Of a stretch of 64,000 nucleotides of DNA, positions 33,587 through 42,720 are shown piece after piece (position 1 is the first letter of the stretch; the number at the start of each line of letters is the position of its first letter). The translations under genes and the position numbers were made by a program. The notes beneath the pieces are model-generated. The model ran no database searches. It was not told where the DNA came from and saw only the letters and a list, made by a program, of their open reading frames with translations. Source of the stretch: Colius striatus (taxonomy: Eukaryota > Chordata > Aves > Coliiformes > Coliidae); NCBI RefSeq assembly GCF_028858725.1, contig NC_084781.1, positions 6,456,513-6,520,512 on the forward strand. The letters are read 5' to 3'.

Positions 33587-33782
33587 TATAAAAGGGCTGG
33601 TGGTGGAGGCACTCAGGCTTTTGGCTGCTGTGGAGAAGGTTTGTGTGCTGCAGAGAGGACAGGAGCAGAGAAGTGCCTTTTTAGCAGCGTTTGATGACTT
33701 GAGCAAGATAGCTGCTGGCAGACCTGCAGCCCTTGTGCTGGATGGGGAATGAAGCCTGCGGAGCAGCGAGTGAGCCCAGGAG
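33587..33782 (+). promoter_or_regulatory. Candidate TATA promoter with short first exon
   Basis: TATAAAAG at 33587-33594 is flanked by GC ('gggc' before, 'ggc' after), the classic form of a strong TATA box. An initiator-like CTCAGG places an A at 33615, 28 bp downstream. From there 168 bp lead to a consensus splice donor CCAGGAG|GTGAGC (GT at 33783-33784). No frame across the exon resembles a known protein, so a non-coding RNA or a 5'UTR exon is the likelier product. Core promoter, spacing and donor are visible; transcription is inferred. Confidence 0.3.
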
Positions 33783-33789
33783 GTGAGCA

Positions 33790-34690
33790 TGGTGTCGGGC
33801 ATGGAGTTGAGGCTCTTTGGGGGTTGCTGTGTGCAGGCTGTGCTCAGGGTTGTGCTGTGTGAAGCTCTTTGCTCTTGAAACGACTTCTTCTGCGTCTCTG
33901 ACACTGGTTTTCCCACAGCTATTTTCACAGCTAGCTCAAACCAGCTCGACTCGTCATGCTGGGCTTGGTGGAGAACAGAGGTATTTGACAGATGTTTGTG
34001 CTTCAGATTTGAACATCTAAGGGCTGGTTAGTCTGGAAGGTATCCTCCCAGGAAAGCCTTCCCTTGTCGAGCTGAGAACCTCACGTAGGTGTACTTGGCG
34101 CCTCGCAGAGCGTTCTCAGTGAGAGCTGAGCCCCGGCACTCCCTGCAGGTCCCGTGGCTGCGTTCCGAACTGAGTCCTTTGCATAAGTTACTGCATCTCA
34201 GCCTTTCCAATCGATACCTTAAGTGACTCTGCCATTAATTCGCTTGTGTGGGTTATGGAAGTGTGGGAATGTCAAGAACCACCAGGTATTCTGGTCTGTT
34301 GTGTACTGAGGTCCATTTGCACGGCACGGGCAGCCCTAAACCCCTCGGCTTCAATCTGGCAGTCCCTAAACTCCCTCTGCACCAAATCCTAGGCTGTCAT
34401 TTCTGTGGCTTCCTTCTTGGAGGAGCTCTGTGTTCCTGATGGCCCTTGGAGAGAGAAGGGTTTTGAGAGGCTGCTTGGCTCTGTGGTGCCAGATGGACAT
34501 CTCCACTCCAAGCCTTGGGTTTAGCAGCTACGTGCAACTCTAAGGATGTGAAACTCTGCCAAGAGTCCTGGCAGGGAAAGACAGGGCTCAACTTGCAGCC
34601 CCCATGTTGGCTGAGCAGCACATAAAGACCCCCTGGGGAATGAAGCCCAGCACTTTCCCATACTTTAACCCATGGTGATATGTCACTGAT
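33790..34690. other. Gene-free stretch
   Basis: Mixed filler, with a small AT patch at 34185-34260. If the candidate exon upstream is real, this is intron. No downstream exon was identified. Confidence 0.45.
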
Positions 34691-35075
34691 CGGCACAATT
34701 GGTCCTAATAGCTCCCCAGGTAGATTCGGGAGAGCAACGAGTTGAACATAAAAATCCCTTTATTATTGCCATTTTGCTTTTATATACCCATCAAGCTTTC
34801 ATATTTAATCTCCTACATCACAATAGCCGATCATTTTTAACATTTGACATTGATAAAGTGCCCGCTGCTATTATTCTGACATACTATAAAACATTACACC
34901 CATTTGCAATAGAAAAGGCAAAGAATCAATACTCAGCCCCATTTTCCAGCAAGGCAGTAAATCATGGGGAGCCTAACAAATTGTTTTAAATATAAGCACC
35001 TTCAGAACCAATAAAGAACCCAACCGATCCCTGTCCACTGTCATATCTGTCAAACATCTTCTGTGTTAAATGGGC
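34690..35075. promoter_or_regulatory. Strong candidate conserved non-coding element (about 385 bp)
   Basis: One of the longest continuous AT-rich, high-complexity blocks: 'aatccctttattattgcc' (34752-34769), 'catatttaatctcctacatc' (34799-34818), 'caatagccgatc', 'gacattgataaagtgccc' (34846-34863), 'gctattattctgac' and 'gttttaaatataagc' (34983-34997). A 96-codon frame spans most of it, but the product resembles nothing known and its bias follows base composition. An enhancer is the better reading. Confidence 0.5.
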
Positions 35076-35690
35076 AGGTGAGTGCCCAGAAAAGGCCATC
35101 TTGCTACCTGGTCCTTGGGAGAGGTCTGTTGGGGGGAGTTGTCGTGGGATGTGCTGCCAGTTCCTTTGGGCAGTTGCCTTGGATGTCAGGCAGATCTGTA
35201 CAGCTCAGCTCTGGCAGAGGGGAGGGTTTGTAAGCCCGGGAGCAGAATGAGCTTCCGGAGGCGAAGCACTTCACGTGCTGATACAAAGCAGAGATGCTGC
35301 TGCTTCACCCCAGCTGCGAGGCTGGACGCTGCAGGAAGTGGTCTCAGATTGCAGAATTGTAGGTGTTTGCTGCTGGGGGCTGAACTTGCTGAAAAGGATG
35401 GGAACCGCTGCACCTCAGGGTGTTCGCAGGGTGTGCAGGCGCCGTGTCCCGGCTGCAGCAGTGCCTCAGTCAGTGAGGGCTGTGTTCCCCAGAGCACAAT
35501 GAGGTATGGCCTGGCATTCTGTACGTGGCAGTCCCTCCTTGTCACACATGAGAGCTCGCTGTTCCCCGCCTTCACCCGTGCATTTGCTTCGCTGTGGGCG
35601 TCCCTGCGTTGCCTCCGTCCACCCATCCATCTCCTCCCCTGTGTTCCTCTGCGTGCTGGGTGCTTAGTCATGGAAACGTAAAGCAGAAGA
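35075..35690. other. Gene-free GC-rich stretch
   Basis: A 199-codon frame (35082-35681) and a 161-codon opposite-strand frame overlap each other almost completely, which argues against either being real. No domain was seen. Confidence 0.5.
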
Positions 35691-36010
35691 AGAAGTGTGT
35701 AACATTTACATCACAGCTGATGTAAACCTTGTGTGTGTCCTTTAAAAATGTTTTTGGCATGTCTGCTGTCAAAAAGCTCCTAAATAAGAGGGTTTACCTG
35801 GGCTGGGGAATTTACAGGGAGCTGGCTCCCAGACCCCAAGCATGACATTTCAAGCACATCTTCCTTTCATTTGTATGAGATTAAATGGACATGTTTTGAC
35901 AAGATCGATCATATGGAGGTTCAGACGATTTCGCCTTGTGGCTTCAATCTATAGCTTGTAGAACTGATGGAATATTATTGTGTCTCATTAAAATAACACA
36001 TGGCTGGCAA
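35690..36010. promoter_or_regulatory. Candidate enhancer with E-box-centred inverted repeat
   Basis: It begins with the exact inverted repeat TTTACATCA-cagc-TGATGTAAA at 35705-35726, which contains CAGCTG. It continues through 'gtatgagattaaatggac' (35874-35891), 'gacaagatcgatcatatgg' (35899-35917) and 'catttgtatgag', and ends with 'ctcattaaaataacacatgg' (35984-36003). It is complex and unlike a repeat. Confidence 0.45.
35705..35726. repeat. Inverted repeat, 9-bp arms
   Basis: TTTACATCA (35705-35713) and TGATGTAAA (35718-35726) are exact reverse complements separated by CAGC. The junction forms an E-box CAGCTG. The arms resemble CRE/bZIP half-sites (TGATGTAA). Confidence 0.85.
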
Positions 36011-36735
36011 GAGCCGCTGCACCAGGGAAACAGACATTCTGGGAGTCCCCTCTGCCGTGGCAGCCCCGGGGAGCTGACAGAGGCACAGCCAGCGAGGCTC
36101 CTCACCACCACATCCCCATCGCCTCCCACAGCCTCTGTGGACATTCACCTGCTTCTTTAGTAGATGCTTGTTTAACGTGTGCTCTGAGGGTTCAGAGCCA
36201 AATCGTGGCATTAACAGCAGTTTGGAGTAGGAGGCAGGTTTTAATACCTTAGTTTATCTGCAGGAAAGGTATTTCTTCTTCAGATATCATGTTCCTGTTC
36301 CTCTCACTGGTAACTGACTTTCAAGAGTGTAGCTGCCAGTGCCTGGGTGCTGTGCAGCACATCAGCCCTGCAGTGTGGCTTTTAGCCCGAGTGTGGCTAC
36401 AATCAGCTTTTAGCATTGTTCTGTGACATTGGTGCCAGAAGGACTGTTGGGAGCATGGAGGACGACACTGTGTTTCTCCCACAGGCTGAGTGTGGAGTCC
36501 CCAGAAGGCTCTGCCGGGCTGCTCTGGTCCCGGTTCATCTGGGGCTTGTGCTTTCCTCTCTTGCTGCGTGACAGCCGTTGGTGGCGTTGCCCTTAGGCAC
36601 GCTGCCAAATGGAAATGGGAGAGGACTTTCTCTCTATCATGTTCTCAGCTTGTAGACATGACTTATCTCCTTCCTGGCTCTGTCCAGGCTGAGGAAGCCA
36701 TTACCCTTGGATGGCAGGTGAAGGCAGCAATCTTC
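36010..36735. other. Gene-free stretch
   Basis: Filler with a minor AT patch at 36240-36290. Nothing coding is supported. Confidence 0.5.
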
Positions 36736-36975
36736 TAGGCGTTCGCTGGCGATTTGCATCGCTGCATTATGCATGGACAGAAAACACAGAAATAAAGTAC
36801 AGGGAGCAGGAAATCATTGTGGTGGCTTTAATCTCAAGGTGAGATCGAATTGCTGTGTGTAGGCTCCCTTTAATGGCCCCTCAATTGGTAATTAGTGTTA
36901 TATTATCATCACATATCTTTAATAGAATATTGATGCTGTTGACAGAGGTATAATCCCAGTGTCAAGAGCAATTCC
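36735..36975. promoter_or_regulatory. Candidate enhancer with octamer
   Basis: Exact octamer ATTTGCAT at 36752-36759, ATGCAT at 36769-36774, 'ggctttaatctcaagg', 'ttggtaattagtgttatatt' (36885-36904) and 'ctttaatagaatattgatgc' (36917-36936). POU and homeodomain words within 200 bp make this a good candidate. Confidence 0.45.
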
Positions 36976-37290
36976 CCTCTCTCCAGCGCCTTGCCCTTAT
37001 TACATCTGGGCCCGGAGGAGCCGGTCGGGAGGCTCGGCCCGTGCATCTCAAATCAATTAGAGGCAGCACTTGGTTGCCAGTGGCTCGGAGTATGGCAGAG
37101 AAATGCATGTTAATGAGTGGCTTTGGGAGCCTGACCCACCAGGGAGGAGATGCCAGCTGGGTCTGACTCCTGCCCTCTGCGTGGCTGAGCTTGGGGAGAG
37201 CCTGTGGATCCCGGGCACGGACGGGCACCTTCCCGGGTGACACGGCAGAGCCAGGCATGGCTCTCGGTTCATTTATCAGAGCACCTTCTG
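36975..37290. other. Gene-free stretch
   Basis: GC-rich filler with a short 'catgttaatgagtggc' patch near 37107. No gene is supported. Confidence 0.45.
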
Positions 37291-37425
37291 TTCCCGTTTG
37301 AAAGCAGGTGAAACAATAATAAACACCCAACGACAGAAGTTAATCTCTATCCACAGCTCTGTAATAAATGGGAAGTTAAACAAAAATCAATGGGGACGTG
37401 TTAATTCCGACCAGCTCCCGAGTCC
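37290..37425. promoter_or_regulatory. Candidate regulatory element
   Basis: 'ggtgaaacaataataaacac' (37307-37326), 'gaagttaatctctatcc' and 'gttaaacaaaaatcaatgg' (37375-37393) form a compact AT-rich block with SOX-like ACAAT and forkhead-like AAACA words. Confidence 0.35.
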
Positions 37426-39570
37426 TCTCCGGAGGTGAATTCATCGTGGGTGGGATGCTGCGGCCAGCCCCTTCCCTTGGGGCAGGGCATCCTCTCCTGA
37501 TATGGGGCATCCTTCCCATGGCGCTGGGAAGCTACGCCTTCACAAGAGCCTTTTCCCCTGCCAGAGCCCAGAAGGTCTCCTTTGGCAACGAGCATCAGGC
37601 CCTCGAGTTCTTCAGCTGAGGTCATTTCGTTTCTTCTGCCTCTGGACCATTTGAAGAGTTGCTTAATGAATCACATCCCGTCTCTGCCCGATGTGCACGT
37701 GCACAGCCTCGGATCAGAAAGAGAGCACAGCCCTCCAGCAACCGCCTCTCCAACGGCAGCAAAGCGAAGCGGGGAGCGACCCCTCCTCTGTTATCTCCTC
37801 CCACTGAAGACCCTGCTGTTTCTGGCCCTCCATGCCTGCTGCTCCTCCTTCCTTCCCCTTGGCTGCGGAAGCTGAGCACGCTGAAGCCGGCCTCACCCCT
37901 TGCTCTTGTCAAGGATTTCTCAGCCATCTTTCAAGGGCACCCGCAGCCCAGGGGCAGCGGAGTGCAGACAGCATCCTTCAGCCTGTCTGATGGCAGCAGT
38001 GCCCTGCCTTTGGCATGCTGGGAAAGGCTTTCCACAGGGGCTTTGCCTTTCGCTCCCCGCTTCCCCCTGCGCCCGTAGATGAGTTCCCTGGCGGGACTGC
38101 AGCCTTTCCTCCCCCTCCCCTCGGGACGGCTGCTGCGCTGCCCTCTTGCCGGGTGGCACTGGTGGCTCTGATGGATGTGTTTGTGGGAAGAGCGCCGCGT
38201 CCCAGCAGAGCGATGCTGCGCGTGTTCCCGGCACATGCTAATGTCAAGTATCAATCATGTGTGATAAACACGGCTTGAAGGCAAAGGACGCTTCAGAAGA
38301 ACGGCACAGAGCAGTTTTAGGGCCTCATGAGAGAGCTGGTTCCCCTCAGAGCAGGATGGTGTCGGAGAGGTGACCCCCAGCCCTGGCTTTGGAAGGACCC
38401 ACAAACCCTTTTGGAAGGGTTTTGGTGCAAGCTCAGCACCTTTGCTTTCCCCCTGGGACCGCAGGATTTGATGACTGCAGAAACCGCTGTACCGAGACAG
38501 CTGTAAACAACATCCCACGCTCAAGACCGCTGTCAGCATCCCCAGACCCTGGGAGCTTCTGGATTGGTTAAAGCGCTTGTGGGGAGCCTGTCAGGACAGC
38601 GAGGATCTACCTTTCCACGGGACCTTAAAAGCCCTTCCCCGGCTCCCGGACCGACTCTCCCTTGTCCCCCCGCTTCCCTCCACCAAGGGGAGCTGCAAAC
38701 CCATCTCAGAAAGGAGGATGGTTCAAGCTTTGGGCTCAGGCTGGGGCTCCTGTCCTGGCGAGGATGTCGGACAGCCCTGGCTGTGTTGCCCACGCTCCAG
38801 CCTGACCCTCCCTTGCATCCAGCACTGTTCACCCCACGAGTGCTGAGGTGGAGAGGAGCTGTGGACGCCTCACCAGCCTGCGTCAGACCACCTCCAAGCA
38901 CCTTGTTCCAGAGCAGGTGCAGGAAAGCTGCTGGGGCTCTGCTGCTTCCATTTGCATGGCTCCCTGATGTCTTTCTTTTCCCTTTCAGTGCCTTCAGTCT
39001 CAATTAAGGAAAATAGCTTAGTATGTCCCTGCCTTACCATCCTAGTGCCATTGATGCTTGCACTCCAGTGTAGAGTTTTTTGAGGTGCCCTGCTCTACAA
39101 GAATCTTTCAGTAGACTTATTTCCATTGACTTGGATGTCACTGCTGGTGACAAGGTACAAAACTCTCTGGGAAACGTGTGAGCTGCTGAACTCACTCCCC
39201 TCTCTGCGGGAATCCCCTTTGGGTAGCGCCTTTGACTCTTCAGCTTTCTGCAAGGCTCAGATACATCGCCCAAGCACCATGGATATAGAAGAGGAAGCCT
39301 ATGACAATAGCTGGTGACTACCAGCTCTGAAATTCAGCAGGCTGGGAGCATTCATGTCATTGCCCAGGGCATGTTGGGCCGTGGCACAGCATCCCATTCC
39401 CATTGACCCTCACGGGATGTAAAGCTCTTGGAGAAGCTTGATCTGTCAGTAACCCAATCCTGGCCTTGAGATATGAGTGGGATGGGAGCTGCCAGAGGGC
39501 AATTTCTGCTTCAAAACGCTCCTGGTGAGTTCCAGAGGCTGGATGTATTTAACTTTTAGCAAAACCCCAG
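37425..39570. other. Gene-free stretch, about 2.1 kb
   Basis: GC-rich with many overlapping frames on both strands, up to 156 codons, none with a domain I recognise. Small AT patches lie at 37655-37680 and 38235-38280 ('caagtatcaatcatgtgtg'). An octamer ATTTGCAT is present at 38950-38957. Confidence 0.45.
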
Positions 39571-39850
39571 CACTCAGGAATCTTCCCTTGACAGCCACGA
39601 GAGCGTCTGCAGCGAGGGCTCCCGGATAACGACGGCGATGCACATTAGCATAGATTTTCTTGAGAATGGAGCCGTCAGAAGGCTGGCCTGGCAAGCTACT
39701 CCGAGTATTTACAGCTTTTATGAGGCCCCCCGGGAGAGAATAATCTTAAAGTACTGCATACTCTGCTTGGAAGAACTGTGAAAAACATTCAATTTAGGAA
39801 CAATTTTGCCTCAATCTAGGCATTTTTTTCGTAAGGGCTCGCTCCCACCG
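39570..39850. promoter_or_regulatory. Candidate conserved non-coding element
   Basis: 'cacattagcatagattttc' (39642-39660), 'gagtatttacagcttttatg' (39703-39722), 'gagaataatcttaaagtac' (39736-39754), 'cattcaatttaggaacaatt' (39788-39807) and 'caatctaggcattttttt' are present. Its composition and non-repetitive character match the other strong blocks. Confidence 0.4.
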
Positions 39851-39984
39851 CCGGTGATTTGCCCACCCTGATCTCCTCTGCCATAGCAGTGGGTCTCAGC
39901 AGAAGCCACTCACACGGCACAAGCAGAGAATTAAGGGTTTGGGTCAGGAAAGGGCAGCAGTAGGCGGAAGGCTTTGGGAAGGAA

Positions 39985-40370
39985 AGCGATGTCTTCATGC
40001 AAATGCCTCTTTAGAAATGAGACAGAAGGAGAGACTGGCAAGAAGACAAAGCAGCCGAGTTGTCTTTTCCATACTTTTCCGGGAGGCATCGGTGCATTTC
40101 TGCCTCTACCCAAACGCGTGTGTCGTGTCCTATTACCCCATCCTCGGGATTCTGTAACCATGTCAACCGGGAGGGAAGGCGAGGGAAGCGAGCAGTAGAA
40201 AGAGAGGAAGACAAAAAGGAAAACTCAGCCTGAAACCCACTATCTTTTGGATTATGCAAAACGCATGAGTACCTGATCCAGCTTTCTAAATTACAGGGTT
40301 TTACAGCTTTCTGTTTATAGTGGGATGTCACAAGCTGTAATGATCTGCTATATCATTACGGGAGCAGATG
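39985..40370. promoter_or_regulatory. Candidate conserved non-coding element with octamer and inverted repeat
   Basis: Exact octamer ATGCAAAT at 39997-40004, 'ggattatgcaaaacgcatg' (40249-40267, octamer-like) and 'ttctaaattacagggttttac'. It ends in the inverted repeat GTAATGAT-N7-ATCATTAC at 40337-40359, which is a head-to-head pair of homeodomain ATTA cores. Confidence 0.45.
40337..40359. repeat. Inverted repeat of homeodomain half-sites
   Basis: GTAATGAT (40337-40344) and ATCATTAC (40352-40359) are exact reverse complements around a 7-bp spacer. Paired-class homeodomain dimers and similar factors favour such symmetric ATTA arrangements. Confidence 0.85.
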
Positions 40371-40485
40371 CCAAGCGCGGAGCTCTGCGTGTGTATAGAA
40401 AGGCTGGTGCTTGCTGTAGCGCTGCCGAGGGCTTTCGGAGCTCCTTGGCAAGTTGAGAGGACGGGGATGATGTTTGCCCAGGGGC

Positions 40486-40502
40486 GTGTGTGTGTGTGTG
40501 TG
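40486..40502 (+). repeat. (GT)n microsatellite
   Basis: Seventeen bases of alternating G and T. Confidence 0.9.
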
Positions 40503-40571
40503 CAAACACAGCTGTGAGCCCGCCGGCGTATGGAGCCACTCGCGGCGCAGGCGCACGCCGGTGCTGTGCCA

Positions 40572-40591
40572 GGCTGGGCTGGGCTGGGCTG
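40572..40591 (+). repeat. (GGCTG)4 short tandem repeat
   Basis: Four exact GGCTG pentamers in a row. Confidence 0.9.
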
Positions 40592-40599
40592 CCTGACCC

Positions 40600-42530
40600 G
40601 GCAGGAGCTGCCTTCTCTGGCCTCTTCAGTACAACAGCTCTGCCGCTCTCATGGTTTGATTGTTGGGATTTTTTTTTCCTATCACTTAAAAACTTCAGCA
40701 CAAATCTGTTCTGGCCGTATTCCCTGCAAGTCAATGTAAAGGGCAAGTCAGGAGGCTCTGACCGAGCAGCTTGAACCAAACGTAACAGGCAGAATACTCC
40801 TCCAGCTATCTGGTAGATCATTTTTAAGCAGTAGCAAGAGCAATGGAAATGAGGAGGGGTTTAAATGCCCCGAGGCTGTGTGAATGTCCCTGCCGAGTCG
40901 TTTGCTGCACCTCAGCTCCAGAATAACTAGAGCTACATGCAGTGTGCAGCAAACAAGCCCTGAGCCTGGCTTTGCCTTTAATATCAGCTCACCCCAAGCT
41001 TTGGACATCGTCAGGCAGTGATTGGAGTGGGATAAACTGGGAAGAGCAGCAGTCCCACGCCCTGGGTGTGCATACTGTGAGCAGAGGAGGAGCTGCTGCT
41101 GGCTCACGGCATTATTCGTGGTGTGGGTGCCAACATCTGGCACCCTGTATCTCCCAGGCAAGGAGTGGTATGCCTATCAAAGCAGTGACAACGTTCCCTA
41201 CATGAAATAACCTGAGAAGAGCAACATGCAGTGCCCATCTTTGCAAGTGTTTGCCAAAAGAAACGGAAAAAGAAAGAAAAGGACTCTTGGAGCTCGTCTT
41301 TCCATCGCCGCTACGTTCAGCAGCATGAACGGCATGTTTTATTCAGCGAGGAGCAGCTGCACTACCTGGAGCAGAAATTCAGCTTGTTGAGGTCTAATCT
41401 AGGTAGATCACTGAAGCTTTGGAGAGTCTAAACAGTCAGAGAGCAGAAGATATCCTGTCTCTCGCAAGGAAGATGCTTCTGCAGAGGGAGACGACCTTCT
41501 GTGTCTGTCTGTCCCAGCGTGACCCCAGTGCCTGGGTGGCACATGCCAGGTTTGTCCTCTGACGGGAGTTTTCACAATGCCAAGGCCCTTGTGGGGCAGC
41601 TGGCCCCTCCCCACTGAAGCCCCCAAAAGCCTCTCTTTTACTGGTTTAACTGGTGCAGTTCCGTCTCCTCATCTGCCATCCCCCTGACAGCCCAGCCTGC
41701 AGGCTTGGGGCAGGACCCTGCTGATGTGCCATAGATCGCCCTGAGTCTGGGTCTCTGCCTCCTCCTTGGCTGCTGCTCCACATCCTGAGCAGAAATTCTG
41801 GTTGCATTCCAGTCTGCAGCCTGCCTCTGCTGCTTGAGGTCAGGCAGAGGAGGTCGTGACATGTTTTTATTCTCCTTTCTTCTGTGTGCTGGGATTCAGA
41901 AGATAAAGTTAGTAAAATTCCTCCTGTTCAGGGCAAAGAGCAAAACTTGCAAAGGCAAAAGCCTGGCAAATAAAATCCCTCACGTGCCTGGAACGTGAGG
42001 CGTGGGGTGATGAGCTGGGGCTGGACTGGTGGGTGGCAGGGAGGCCAGACCCACTCTGCACGTTGCTTTCCCTTCATGCTTATTCAAGGTCCATGGTGCC
42101 TTTTGCTTGGCTTGAGCTGACAGATATCCCCCTCCAGCCCTTGAGAACACGTTAGCAGAGGGATTATCCTTACTCCCCACTCAGCCATGACCCCCAAAGC
42201 CTCTCCTGGACTGCCTTCCTCTGTACTTCCCAACAGCTGCAGAAGCAGAGCCGATCCAGCCTCCCTGCTCTTCCTTTGGCTCCCAAAGCTCCAGCGGCTC
42301 CATTCTGAGCCACATCTTCCCCATTTCATGTGCCAAGGGTGCGACGTCACTCCACCGGGGCCTGTCCCACAGCATCCCCATGAGCTCACCCAGGGTTAAA
42401 TGATCTGCACGGGCAGGATCAGGGAGGGGGGACTCTCAAACCCCCTTCCAGAAACCCAGGAACAATCTTTGAAGCTGAAGGAAGCGAAAGGTTTCTGTGT
42501 GTGGAAAAGGAGAGAAGGGGGAGGAAAAAG
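40600..42530. other. Gene-free stretch
   Basis: Mixed filler. A small AT patch at 40655-40750 and another at 40910-40985 could be minor elements. The 66-codon frame at 41231-41431 has a lysine-rich start and a QLHYLEQKFSLL segment, but no splice or Kozak support. Confidence 0.45.
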
Positions 42531-42720
42531 GGAGATTGTATTACTGAAATTTGCCAGAGAGACTCTTTAATAATGTCATTCATCTTTCTGTCGAGTGTGT
42601 CACATTAGGGTAGTGAAAAGGAACTGTGAGAAGATGAATTAAGACTTAAATACATTTAAATGACTTAAGGAATATTTAAACACAATACAATTTATTTTTT
42701 GTGTAGGCTTGTTTGAAGCT
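42530..42720. promoter_or_regulatory. Candidate conserved non-coding element
   Basis: 'attgtattactgaaatttgc' (42535-42554), 'ctttaataatgtcattcatc' (42565-42584), 'gatgaattaagacttaaata' (42633-42652), 'catttaaatgacttaagg' and 'gaatatttaaacacaatac' (42670-42688). A continuous AT-rich, non-repetitive block. Confidence 0.4.

Noticed and set aside
35082..35681. 199-codon frame with a 161-codon antisense frame
   Set aside because: Both strands are open over the same sequence, which points to composition rather than coding.
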